Shown: in pieces, positions 26,860 through 35,615 of the stretch
Layout of the letters: each line of letters opens with the position of its first letter
Position numbering within the stretch: the first letter of the stretch is position 1
Source: Marinifilum sp. N1E240
GTDB taxonomy: Bacteria; Bacteroidota; Bacteroidia; Bacteroidales; Marinifilaceae
Length of the DNA: 64,000 bases
Direction of reading: 5' to 3'
Assembly (NCBI RefSeq): GCF_009295825.1
Contig: NZ_WHKF01000005.1
Location: forward strand, 1 to 64,000
Position numbers and translations under genes: made by a program
Notes under the pieces: generated by a model
What the model was told of the DNA's origin: nothing
Seen by the model: only the letters and a program-made list of their open reading frames with translations
Databases searched by the model: none

Positions 26860-27705
26860 TTACTCTTCAATATCCAGTCTCCCCTTATTTTTTTTGAAGA
26901 ATGAATTCTTAGTGTTTCGTAAGCCTTCGTAAGAATCTAGAACACCTTTCACACTACCCACCAAAACTTTGGCTTCAACCTGTATTGGAATACGATTGTC
27001 GTCGTTACTCAGCCAAACGGTCATATCCTCGCCTCCTTCAAACATGGTTCCTTGCACCAGTAAAGGTGAAAACTTCAGACATTCGAATCGCTCGCCCGAT
27101 TTTGTCTTAATGGTTTCCAAGCCACGATAACGGATATAAAGAGAATGAATTTCGTTATCGATTAGCATAGAGAGCGGAATTTTATCTCCCTTTTTGTGTT
27201 TGGAGAAATCGAGATTCCGAACGTAATAGGCAACCGATAAAATATCGAAAGTACATGCTTTATTTTTGAGGGTATCGAGCTTTACCGGTTTCTCTCGCTT
27301 CTGAATTTTAGATAAAATAGTGCTATCCTTATCATTGAACCAATATTCATGGTGCGCATCGTATTTGGATTCGTGAGTTCTCCTATCAAAATAGAAAGGA
27401 GAAAGGGTTTTTACATCTGCATAACAATTTAAAGTATCGCGCAGTTTAAAAAACCAATCGAAAGCTTTTAGATTTTTTCCGGTTCCGTAAAACTGATAAG
27501 CATCTTTATTTTTGTATTTAGTTTGCTTAACAGTTAAATTAACTTCGCCAGCGGCAACCCAAATAAATCCCCAATTGTAATACCCACGAAAGTTTAGTTT
27601 TTCACCTTCCTGGAACGCAAAAATATCCTCTACACATTGCGATTTTGCCATTTGAGGCAACAATAAAGTCAAACATAGCGAGAGGAATAGTATTTTTTTC
27701 AACAA
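26860..27705 (-). CDS. DUF3108-type exported protein
   Basis: A 281-residue protein with a signal peptide (hydrophobic to about residue 22). The body matches the DUF3108 pattern: FQEGEKLNFRGYYNWGFIWVAAGE near the start, then FKLRDTLNCYAD and the C-terminal VWLSNDDNRIPIQVEAKVLVGSVKG. Function of the family is unknown, though it is usually envelope-linked. No ATG fits the start; a TTG at 27705 (or 27702) directly precedes the basic signal-peptide residues. It is the last gene of the three-gene unit beginning at 29908. Confidence 0.8.
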   Translation of the reverse strand: MLKKILFLSLCLTLLLPQMAKSQCVEDIFAFQEGEKLNFRGYYNWGFIWVAAGEVNLTVKQTKYKNKDAYQFYGTGKNLKAFDWFFKLRDTLNCYADVKTLSPFYFDRRTHESKYDAHHEYWFNDKDSTILSKIQKREKPVKLDTLKNKACTFDILSVAYYVRNLDFSKHKKGDKIPLSMLIDNEIHSLYIRYRGLETIKTKSGERFECLKFSPLLVQGTMFEGGEDMTVWLSNDDNRIPIQVEAKVLVGSVKGVLDSYEGLRNTKNSFFKKNKGRLDIEE

Positions 27706-27727
27706 AATAGAATGTATTAATTTGCGC

Positions 27728-28039
27728 CTATTTATTTACTTGCCCAATTTTATTTTCGATAGCTTCTACCTTTGTTTTCAGACGATTGTTTTTTCCTTTC
27801 TGAATGTCGATATTCATAGTAGTATAAACGCGTTCTGAATCTTCGGCTAGCACATCGTAAGATCGATTTACAATGGCAAGTGCTTCTGGCAAAGTATCGG
27901 TTTCTATTAAAGTTCCCATTGCAGTAAGCTGATAATTTACGCCGCTTTCGCGGATTAAATCAATTACTTTGCTCACTTGTTTGCTTACGCTATCACCTTT
28001 ATCAGTTGGGAATATTGCGAATTCGAGAAGTACAGACAT
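27728..28039 (-). CDS. MTH1187/YkoF-type thiamine-binding protein
   Basis: A 103-residue ferredoxin-fold protein of the UPF0045/MTH1187 family. The family pattern is seen in LLEFAIFPTDKGDSVSKQV, YQLTAMGTLIETDTL and VYTTMNIDIQKG. Some members bind thiamine or its precursors. It sits 3 bp after the Ig-like lipoprotein gene and 22 bp before the DUF3108 gene, so it is part of that operon, although no thiamine gene is near. Confidence 0.85.
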   Translation of the reverse strand: MSVLLEFAIFPTDKGDSVSKQVSKVIDLIRESGVNYQLTAMGTLIETDTLPEALAIVNRSYDVLAEDSERVYTTMNIDIQKGKNNRLKTKVEAIENKIGQVNK

Positions 28040-28042
28040 ATT

Positions 28043-29908
28043 TTATTTGTTACGTTTTGATTTCTTTTCTTTATTATTCTCTCCTTCATGATCGTGGTCG
28101 TGATCGTGTTCACAATCATGATGCTCATGAAAATTCACACTTGTTTCTGCTGGAATCATTATTTTTTCCTCCACATCCCAGTTTGATCTGACTTTGATTT
28201 CTTTTCTAAAGTAGAAAACTTGCTCTGGCTGAATTCCTTTTTCGTAGTTACCAGTATCCCAAATTCCATTGTCGTTTTTATCAATTATTACTTTAATGAT
28301 ATAGGTTTTAGGTTCTAGATAATCGAATAGAACAGTTTGGTCAGATTTGATTTTTTGAGTTTGAAACAGCTTATCTTTTTTCGCACTCTCGTGCAACTGT
28401 ATTAAAGTTGGAAATTGAACACCACTTACATTTAAGAATAGTTTTCCGTAGTATTCTTTTTCTCTCGTGGTAATTTTTCCTTGGTAAGAATCACTGTACA
28501 AGCCATAAATATTCTGAAAAGCTGTTGAATCAACTTTTAGTTTGTATTGAGTTTCAGGTTTCCAGTTAACGATTAATTTATAATCTAAAATATGCTTAGG
28601 ATCTTTTTCAATTTTAAAATCAACAGGAATTTCTAAAGTATCCTTTAATTGGAAAAAATGGATACTGTCAAGATTAATATTTGTTAAAGGCTCATCAAAA
28701 CGAATTGCAACATCTTTATGTAGATCTTGAATTGAACTTGTACTTACTTTGAATTTATAGGTTGGAACTTTAATTTTTAACTTTTTCTTCTTCTTTTTTC
28801 CTTTTGCTTGTTTTGCTTTTTTAGGATCTTTAAAATTTAGTTTAACGGTATCCTTAAAGTTGGTCAACATTCCTGTTGAATCGGTTTTTAAATACTGCAG
28901 GGCAGCCAATAAAGTATCACGTTTGTATATAGTTGAATCTGTTATCCAGTAAGATAGAGTATCTTTGCTTGCATTTGATTCTGCAAGGAACCAATTTGGA
29001 TTTTCGTCAATACCTACAAAATCAATTTGTAAACTATCGCTTCGTTTTGCATTAAATTCAAACTCAAGTTTTTCTCTTCTACTTCTTTTATAGCCTGTTA
29101 AATATTGAAGAGTATTTTCTTCATCAAACATTCTAATGTGAATGTTATTGGGTTCTAGAGCTGTAAGTTCTCTTATTACTATTGAATCTTGAGCTATGGT
29201 ATCAATTTGTTCAAATCGATGAGAAGTAGGTACGATTAGTTCTTTGAAATATCCAATTTTCTCACCTGGTCCATTGTACATGTAATCTTTATTCCCATCT
29301 ACTATAGAAAATAGTTTATAAGTACCCTCTCGTAAGCTGTTTATTTGGAAATAACCTGCTGAATCGGTTAGAGCAATGTAATCTGGGATAGTAGTCAGTG
29401 GAACAGAATCATGCGTATTTAAATACGCCATTACCATCGATCCTTCTACAGGTAATTCATCAAAGGCATTGTCTATTTTTCCTTTGATACTTAATGAATC
29501 AATATTTTCGCCGGTAGAGAATACAAATTGATAATTTCCTAAAGGATTTCCTTCATTGTTATCTACGATTCCAGTTCCGAAATCAAGAGTGTAAGTTGTA
29601 TTTTCTTTTAACTCTTCCTCTAATTTCACGTATATTGATCTTCCTTTAAGCTTAACGATGGGCGTTTTCTTTAATGGAGGAGAAATAACAAAGTTTTCAC
29701 TAATCTTTTCCAGTTTCACGAATTCATCGAAGAAAATCTCTATTTTTCCGCCGTTGAAATTTAAAGCGTAATTTTCCGGTTGTGTTTCCGTTACCTTTGG
29801 AGGCGTATTGTCAATAGGACCTCCGGTTGGGTAACCCTGGTTTGCACAAGAATATATAAAAGCTGAAATTGCAAATCCTAATAGGATATTAATAGCTATC
29901 TTTTTCAA
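28043..29908 (-). CDS. Ig-like-domain lipoprotein with His/Asp-rich tail
   Basis: A 621-residue lipoprotein with lipobox AFIYSC (Cys21). The N-terminal 100 residues are a Big_5/SbsA-type Ig-like domain (TPPKVTETQPENYALNF, IEIFFDEFVKL, YTLDFGTGIVDNNEGNPLGN). A carboxypeptidase-regulatory-like segment follows (about 140-215). The C-terminal tail alternates His and Asp (EHHDCEHDHDHDHEGE) and then turns basic. Role unknown; such proteins are widespread in Bacteroidota. The start is TTG, with no in-frame ATG before it. First gene of a three-gene unit. Confidence 0.8.
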   Translation of the reverse strand: MKKIAINILLGFAISAFIYSCANQGYPTGGPIDNTPPKVTETQPENYALNFNGGKIEIFFDEFVKLEKISENFVISPPLKKTPIVKLKGRSIYVKLEEELKENTTYTLDFGTGIVDNNEGNPLGNYQFVFSTGENIDSLSIKGKIDNAFDELPVEGSMVMAYLNTHDSVPLTTIPDYIALTDSAGYFQINSLREGTYKLFSIVDGNKDYMYNGPGEKIGYFKELIVPTSHRFEQIDTIAQDSIVIRELTALEPNNIHIRMFDEENTLQYLTGYKRSRREKLEFEFNAKRSDSLQIDFVGIDENPNWFLAESNASKDTLSYWITDSTIYKRDTLLAALQYLKTDSTGMLTNFKDTVKLNFKDPKKAKQAKGKKKKKKLKIKVPTYKFKVSTSSIQDLHKDVAIRFDEPLTNINLDSIHFFQLKDTLEIPVDFKIEKDPKHILDYKLIVNWKPETQYKLKVDSTAFQNIYGLYSDSYQGKITTREKEYYGKLFLNVSGVQFPTLIQLHESAKKDKLFQTQKIKSDQTVLFDYLEPKTYIIKVIIDKNDNGIWDTGNYEKGIQPEQVFYFRKEIKVRSNWDVEEKIMIPAETSVNFHEHHDCEHDHDHDHEGENNKEKKSKRNK

Positions 29909-29940
29909 ATTGATTGGTTTTGATAATTGATATTAGGCAA

Positions 29941-29948
29941 CAAAATTA
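29941..29948 (-). promoter_or_regulatory. -7 element for the Ig-like lipoprotein operon
   Basis: The minus strand reads TAATTTTG, matching TAnnTTTG, and lies 32 bp before the TTG start at 29908. No -33 box at the expected spacing. Confidence 0.45.
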
Positions 29949-29985
29949 CAAAGATTCAATACAAAAATAAGTTAATAAAAGTAAA

Positions 29986-31308
29986 ATGGTTGATTCCGCA
30001 GCATTTTCCCTTACAAACAGAAAGAAATTTTTAGAATTAAGCACTCAATCCGAGTTCGATTTTGTGTTTTTAGACTTGGATATTAAGGAAGCTCTCTTTG
30101 CTCTGCTTGCGGTTCGAATGGGATTTTCCTGTGCAATTTTTGCGCCTAAGGATTTTACATCTAAACTGCATCCAATTGTAAATGTGAAAGATGTGGATGA
30201 AAAATCAATTCAAGCTTTAAGAAATAGAATTCCACATTTAATCTTACCTGATGAATATTTAAGTATTGAAGCCAATAAATCTCGCATTAGCGGATTATTA
30301 AAAGGAGCCATAAAAAGAAAAGATATTGCGAAGTATGAGAACATTCTAAACATAGATGAAACTTGTAATGTTTTTTTAGAGAAAGAATTTAAAATCAGTA
30401 GTAATAGGCTATTGATTACACTTATTAAGAGTGCTGTAAAAGCCGGTGCTACTATCTTAAATCACATTCATACAGATATTATTACTACTTCCAATAATAG
30501 CCTTACAGTTAGCGATAAAACTTACGTCAACAATTTGCAATACTCTATCGATTTTAAGCATTTGTTGAATTATGAGACAAATCAACAGGTTAATAATAAT
30601 AAAGAGCTTCATTTAAAACTTGATAAGAAAGGCTTGTTTCTTAAAAGAAGTTTAAAGTTTAGTGTAAATAATGAATTGGTTCGCTTGGTGCGATACCAGG
30701 ATCACTTTCTATTGGTTTGTGAAAATATTGTAGATAATGATGTGAAATTGCAATTGATTCTTGATGAATTGAATTCTATTTTAGATTGGGACAATAAATA
30801 TTCCTTGAATGATATATTGTCTAAGGAAATAGTTGAATTAGCTCAAACAAATACCTTAAAGGGAGAGTTGTTGGACGTTGAGAAATTTGCCAAGAAATAC
30901 ATGGATGTAAGCTCAGCAAACTTTATTGACCGCGTGAAACATTTACCAGTAGTTGATACTAATTTTGAGAGTAGAATAGAGATTCAGGAATTAATAGAAT
31001 TTGCTGATTTTCGTTTTGATGAAGCAAAGCAAACCGGGATCAATCCAATTGCATTTAAAAACTTATTTTATCGTTATGGTTCAGCTACTGATGATTTAAC
31101 AGAGAAGGCTTATGATCTACATGGAGAGCTTGGTCCTGGTGCTGAATTATGGCAAACTGTTCAGTTGTGGTATTTAATCCACAATGAAATGATTTGTGAC
31201 TCGAAGGATTACTTGACTCGAATTTGTCCTAATGGTAAAGGTTCTGATTTTGACTTAATTGCCGATTTTCAAATGGTGGATGACTATTTTGCCAAAATGA
31301 TACTATAA
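29986..31308 (+). CDS. Degenerate GlpD-like protein (likely no FAD site)
   Basis: A 440-residue protein that aligns by eye with FAD-dependent glycerol-3-phosphate dehydrogenase. The N-terminus FDFVFLDLDIKEALFALLAV follows the GlpD Rossmann start, but GxGxxG is replaced by D30-L-D-I-K-E35. The middle matches SSNRLLITLIKSAVKAGATI, where GlpD has DDARL...AAEHGAT, and the C-terminal helical domain matches NLFYRYGS and LWYLIHNEM. It is about 80-100 residues shorter than GlpD, and the FAD-binding SRSSKLIHGG region is absent. Catalysis is unlikely; the role is unknown. It is divergent from the Ig-like operon. Confidence 0.6.
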   Translation: MVDSAAFSLTNRKKFLELSTQSEFDFVFLDLDIKEALFALLAVRMGFSCAIFAPKDFTSKLHPIVNVKDVDEKSIQALRNRIPHLILPDEYLSIEANKSRISGLLKGAIKRKDIAKYENILNIDETCNVFLEKEFKISSNRLLITLIKSAVKAGATILNHIHTDIITTSNNSLTVSDKTYVNNLQYSIDFKHLLNYETNQQVNNNKELHLKLDKKGLFLKRSLKFSVNNELVRLVRYQDHFLLVCENIVDNDVKLQLILDELNSILDWDNKYSLNDILSKEIVELAQTNTLKGELLDVEKFAKKYMDVSSANFIDRVKHLPVVDTNFESRIEIQELIEFADFRFDEAKQTGINPIAFKNLFYRYGSATDDLTEKAYDLHGELGPGAELWQTVQLWYLIHNEMICDSKDYLTRICPNGKGSDFDLIADFQMVDDYFAKMIL

Positions 31309-31419
31309 TATATGCTATATAACATATTCAAATATAATTATACCAACAATTAGGTATTGTTTACCCTCTTATCTGTATCTATTTTTGTTTCGAAATTAAT
31401 TCCAAGAGTGCTTGACACT

Positions 31420-31785
31420 ATGAACAAATTTTTGAAATATAAAATAGCTATTGTAAGCATATTGCTTCCAGCCATGTTATTACTGGCCGGAAATGCTGTG
31501 TTCAATTGGCACGTTCATAAATCAGTGGATGGTAAAATGATTGTTCATGCTCACCCTTTCCATAAAGCAGGGAGCTCTCAGGGAACAAACAGTCACTCTC
31601 ACTCTTCTCAGGAATGTTTTTCGATTAATCAGCTGACCAGTTTTTTATTTGTATTAAGTGTTGTTTTCTTCATAAATGCTATAATCAAAGAAGCTAAACA
31701 ACTTTTACAACAATACACTTATCAGATTAAGGTTAGTTACCTCGATTACCTTATACCTAACCGGGCACCTCCGGTATTGGCTTAG
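31420..31785 (+). CDS. Small His-rich membrane protein, probable metal link
   Basis: A 121-residue protein from the ATG at 31420. A first hydrophobic segment (about 9-27) is followed by an extracytoplasmic His-rich stretch (WHVHKS, VHAHPFH, NSHSHSS, one Cys) and a second hydrophobic segment (about 70-88). It ends with a short basic-aromatic tail and RAPP. The His clusters suggest binding of a transition metal. It lies 141 bp upstream of a TonB-dependent receptor on the same strand, so the two may act in uptake of the same metal. Family not recognised. Confidence 0.6.
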   Translation: MNKFLKYKIAIVSILLPAMLLLAGNAVFNWHVHKSVDGKMIVHAHPFHKAGSSQGTNSHSHSSQECFSINQLTSFLFVLSVVFFINAIIKEAKQLLQQYTYQIKVSYLDYLIPNRAPPVLA

Positions 31786-31803
31786 TTTTAAATTATTTAT
31801 TGG

Positions 31804-31867
31804 TATTGCTATGAGCTAATGTCTGGCAATAACACAAATGCATCTAACTAGAATATTATGTCTAGTT
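31804..31867 (+). promoter_or_regulatory. Two inverted repeats before the TonB receptor
   Basis: TATTGC/GCAATA (31804-31831) and AACTAGA/TCTAGTT (31846-31867, 8-bp spacer) lie in the 141-bp gap before the receptor gene. Either could be an operator for a metal-responsive repressor; no known box was matched. Confidence 0.3.
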
Positions 31868-31926
31868 GTTGATGGTGTGTTTTTCTTTTTAATCAAACAC
31901 TAATATCAAATACTAAATCTTAAGTA

Positions 31927-34389
31927 ATGAGAATTTTAACTCATCTGATCATCAGCATGTTTATGTTGGTTAGTATCACTAATTCTGCTGTGGCAGAAAA
32001 TCTTACCGCAAGTATTAAAGGTAAAGTAATAGACGTTAACAGTAATGAACCAGTTCCTTATGCAAGTGTTGCTTTAGAAGGTTCAGCAATGGGAGCCGTA
32101 ACCAATTTCGAAGGAGAATTCGTAATTGAAAATGTTCCGATGGGGCATTATCATGTAATTGCTACATGTGTGGGTTACAAATTAGTAACGAAAGAATGTG
32201 ACTTAAAAGGGGGGAAACACGCTTCTCTTGAATTTAAAATAACTGAAGATTTTATTGGATTGGATCAGGTTGTGGTTACGGCTGATAGAAATAACATTCA
32301 AAGAAAGGATGCTCCAGTAGTAGTAAATTCTATCTCAACAAAATTATTGGAGCAAACATCAGCTGCAACATTGGCTGACGGTTTGGTTTTTTCGCCAGGT
32401 TTGCGTGTTGAGAACGACTGTAACAATTGTGGTTTCTCTCAGGTTAGAATGAATGGTTTGGAAGGACCTTATACTCAAATATTGGTAAATAGCCGTGCAA
32501 TTTTTAGTGGTTTGGCTGGAGTATATGGATTGGAACATATTCCTGCCAATATGATCCAACGTGTAGAAGTTGTTCGCGGTGGTGGATCGGCTCTTTTTGG
32601 TGGAAATGCAATTGCTGGGACTATTAATATTATCACTAAAGATCCTATTAGCAATTCATTTAAGGCAGGAGTTAAATATGGTGCAATTGGAGTTGGTGCT
32701 GATGATGCAGGAAGTGTTGCAAATGATGTTACTGCTGATTTTAATGCATCTGTTGTTTCTGAAGATCACAAAAGTGGAATCTTTATTTTTGGTATGAGCC
32801 GAAACCGTGGCGATTGGGATGCTAATGATGATGGATATTCTGATTTGGTGAAAATCGAGAATTTAAGTGCTGGTTTAAGAGCATATCATCGATTTACGGA
32901 TTTAAGTAAATTAACCATTGAATATCATGTAGTAGACGAGTATCGACGAGGTGGTGACAATTTGGATTTAAAAGCTCACGAAGCAAATGTAGCCGAAGAA
33001 GTAAGTCATAAAATTAACTCTGGAGGATTAACCTTTGATCAGTATTTAAATACGGAAAGAACAAATAGATTATCAGTTTATGCTTCAGGTCAGGTTATCG
33101 ACCGTAAAAGTTATTACGGTGCTAAAATTACCGAAGGAAAAGATGAAGAAGGAAATACTGTAATTTATAATCCTGCTAGACCTGATTATAGTGCTTATGG
33201 ACAAACTGATGATATTGCAATTTCGACAGGAGCACAGCTTTTCACAAAATCAGAAAATTTAATTTTTGCTCCAGCAGATATTACTTTAGGTGTTGAAAAT
33301 GTATACAACAGTCTGAAGGATGACAAATTGGGATATTTTGATCCATATAAAAACGAAAATATTGCAACCACTGTTATTGCAGATCAAACTTCGAATACAA
33401 TTGGTGCTTTTGCCCAAAGTAAATGGGATTTAGGATCGGTAAAATTTTTATTGGGAGTTCGTATGGACTCATACAAAATAAAGAATTCCGCTGATGGATC
33501 GGATTATTCAAATTCTGTTTTTAGTCCTCGTGCTAATGTGTTGTTTAATATGTCAAAAGCTGCTCAATTAAGAATGAGCTACGCAAGAGGTTTCCGTGCT
33601 CCTCAAATTTTCGATGAAGACTTGCATATCGAAGCTTCACAGGCTAGAAGAATTACCCACAAATTGGCAGATAATCTAAAAGAAGAAACTTCGAATAGTT
33701 ATACATTATCATGGGATTACACAAAATCATTTGGTAAGGTTCAAACTTATTTTCTTGCGGAAGGGTTTTATACTCAATTAATAGATCCATTTAAAAACGA
33801 TTATCAAACTAGCGAAAACAATCCTACAGAGTTAGTTGCTGTTCGCGAAAATGGTCCTGATGCAAAGGTAAAAGGAATTAATATGGAATTTAAGTTGGCT
33901 CCATCTTACAAATGGGATTTTCAAATGGGAATGACTCTTCAATCTAGTAAATATGATGTAGGTGATGATGTAGGTGAAGATGGTAATATTGAGAATAGTT
34001 TTACAGATAAAATTCTGAGAACTCCTGAACGTTACGGATATTTCGCCTTAAACTGGAAACCATTACACGAATTTACAACTACTCTTTCGGGAACCTACAC
34101 AGGTCCTATGGCAGTGCTTCACTTGGCAGGAGGAGATGATAAGTATGGTAAAGAAATTGAAATGGAAAGTCTTGTTAAAACGGATGATTTCATGGATTTA
34201 GGAGTAAATTTTGCTTATCATTTCGATTTGGGAAGAGAAGTTAAATTGCAATTTGATTTTGGTGTAAAGAACATCTTCAATGCTTTCCAGGATGACTTCG
34301 ATAGAGGTCCAAGCAGAGATGCTGGATACATTTACGGACCACTAAATCCTCGTACAATTTACTTAGGTGTGAAAATTGGCAACTTTTAG
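31927..34389 (+). CDS. TonB-dependent outer-membrane receptor
   Basis: An 820-residue receptor: signal peptide (about 1-23), CarboxypepD_reg domain (about 28-115, with SIKGKVIDVNSNEPVPYASV), plug domain (about 125-240, with QVRMNGLEGPYTQILVN and RVEVVRGGGSALFGGNAIAG) and a 22-strand-type barrel to the C-terminal Phe. The plug carries ENDCNNCGF, a CxxC pair found in one branch of small-ligand receptors. The substrate is not stated by the sequence; the His-rich neighbour favours a metal or metal chelate. No SusD partner is present, which argues against glycan uptake. Confidence 0.92.
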   Translation: MRILTHLIISMFMLVSITNSAVAENLTASIKGKVIDVNSNEPVPYASVALEGSAMGAVTNFEGEFVIENVPMGHYHVIATCVGYKLVTKECDLKGGKHASLEFKITEDFIGLDQVVVTADRNNIQRKDAPVVVNSISTKLLEQTSAATLADGLVFSPGLRVENDCNNCGFSQVRMNGLEGPYTQILVNSRAIFSGLAGVYGLEHIPANMIQRVEVVRGGGSALFGGNAIAGTINIITKDPISNSFKAGVKYGAIGVGADDAGSVANDVTADFNASVVSEDHKSGIFIFGMSRNRGDWDANDDGYSDLVKIENLSAGLRAYHRFTDLSKLTIEYHVVDEYRRGGDNLDLKAHEANVAEEVSHKINSGGLTFDQYLNTERTNRLSVYASGQVIDRKSYYGAKITEGKDEEGNTVIYNPARPDYSAYGQTDDIAISTGAQLFTKSENLIFAPADITLGVENVYNSLKDDKLGYFDPYKNENIATTVIADQTSNTIGAFAQSKWDLGSVKFLLGVRMDSYKIKNSADGSDYSNSVFSPRANVLFNMSKAAQLRMSYARGFRAPQIFDEDLHIEASQARRITHKLADNLKEETSNSYTLSWDYTKSFGKVQTYFLAEGFYTQLIDPFKNDYQTSENNPTELVAVRENGPDAKVKGINMEFKLAPSYKWDFQMGMTLQSSKYDVGDDVGEDGNIENSFTDKILRTPERYGYFALNWKPLHEFTTTLSGTYTGPMAVLHLAGGDDKYGKEIEMESLVKTDDFMDLGVNFAYHFDLGREVKLQFDFGVKNIFNAFQDDFDRGPSRDAGYIYGPLNPRTIYLGVKIGNF

Positions 34390-34436
34390 TAGAAATTTTC
34401 CACAAAATATAGAATAAAAACTTTGGGTTAGTTTTA

Positions 34437-34475
34437 ACGAGATTGCTTCTTTTATTGAAGTAATCTCGTTTTTTT
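34437..34475 (+). terminator. Terminator after TonB receptor
   Basis: AACGAGATTGCTTC pairs with GAAGTAATCTCGTT with one mismatch, and is followed by a T-run, about 50 bp after the stop. Confidence 0.88.
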
Positions 34476-34626
34476 ATACTTGTATTCGATTTGGCATACG
34501 AATTGAAACCTTTAAACATATTAGTTAAAGTATCATTAAGTAGACAAAAATTAAAGGAATTGTAATGCTTAGTTACTGTATGCTAAACAAATTAGCTTCA
34601 AAGAATCTTATTTTAAAAAAGATAAG

Positions 34627-34634
34627 TAAATTTG
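34627..34634 (+). promoter_or_regulatory. -7 element before coiled-coil membrane protein
   Basis: TAAATTTG matches TAnnTTTG and lies 40 bp before the ATG at 34675. No clear -33 box. Confidence 0.45.
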
Positions 34635-34674
34635 CACGAATCATTAAAAGTTGGACCGAATTACCAAAGTTATC

Positions 34675-35550
34675 ATGGAAAACGAGAAGAAGGATAAAGT
34701 TTATAAAGGAGTACTAGTTGGATTGGGAGCTGTATTGCTAGTTGTTGCAGGAATGTACTTTATGGAATATAGAGAAAACAAAAAATATGTTGCTGAAATA
34801 ACCACCGAAAAACTAGGTTTAGAGAATGAGTTGAAATTACTTTCTCAGGACTATGATTCTTTGCAAACAAGCAATGATACTTTGAATGTTCAATTGAAAA
34901 TGGAACAGGAAAAAATTACCGAGCTTTTGGATAGAATGAGAGTGTTTCGCAATAATTCTTATGCTGAAATTAATAAATACAAGCGTGAATTGGGAACGCT
35001 AAAAGGAGTGTTGAGAGATTATATTGTTCAGATTGATTCATTGAATACAAGAAACCAGTTGCTTACTGCTGAAAATTTAAAAGTAAAGAAGCAGATAAAC
35101 TGGGTAAAAGAACGAAATGAAAAATTGCAGGAGACCTCCGAAAATATGAAAGAGGTAATCAGTAAAGCATCAGCTCTTGATGTAGTAAATCTTACTTGTG
35201 AACCAATTAATAAAAAAGGCAGAACTGTAAAGAAAATATCTAAAACAGTAAAGCTTAAATCTAGTTTTACCATTCAAAAGAACATTACTGCACCAACAGG
35301 TGTTAAGGAAATTTTTGTTCGTTTAACTCGTCCTGATGAGGTTGTTTTAGGTAATCCACAAAATCTATTGTTCGATTTCGAAAATACTAAATTGGTGTAC
35401 TCTGCAAAGCGTGATATCGATTTTGAAGGGGATGCTTTGGAAGTTGCTATTTTTTGGGATAACGATGGAAGTTTAATTTCCGGTGAATACAAGGTGGATA
35501 TATTTGCAGAAGGTAATCACATTGGTAGTTCAAAATTCTTATTGAAATAA
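34675..35550 (+). CDS. Single-pass coiled-coil membrane protein
   Basis: A 291-residue protein from the ATG at 34675; an in-frame TTG 24 bp upstream is less likely. A short charged N-terminus is followed by one membrane helix (about 12-30), a long coiled coil (about 35-165) and a beta-rich C-terminal domain of about 120 residues ending in FAEGNHIGSSKFLLK. The arrangement is common in Bacteroidota but unnamed to me. The C-terminal domain is likely periplasmic. Single-gene unit with its own promoter element and terminator. Confidence 0.7.
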   Translation: MENEKKDKVYKGVLVGLGAVLLVVAGMYFMEYRENKKYVAEITTEKLGLENELKLLSQDYDSLQTSNDTLNVQLKMEQEKITELLDRMRVFRNNSYAEINKYKRELGTLKGVLRDYIVQIDSLNTRNQLLTAENLKVKKQINWVKERNEKLQETSENMKEVISKASALDVVNLTCEPINKKGRTVKKISKTVKLKSSFTIQKNITAPTGVKEIFVRLTRPDEVVLGNPQNLLFDFENTKLVYSAKRDIDFEGDALEVAIFWDNDGSLISGEYKVDIFAEGNHIGSSKFLLK

Positions 35551-35569
35551 ATTATACTCGATATATTGA

Positions 35570-35601
35570 AAAAAAGGCTGTCACTTATGACAGCCTTTTT
35601 T
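35570..35601. terminator. Bidirectional terminator
   Basis: AAAAAAGGCTGTC and GACAGCCTTTTTT pair around a short loop between the convergent genes ending at 35550 and 35616. Confidence 0.9.
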
Positions 35602-35615
35602 CGTTTAAATTCCTT

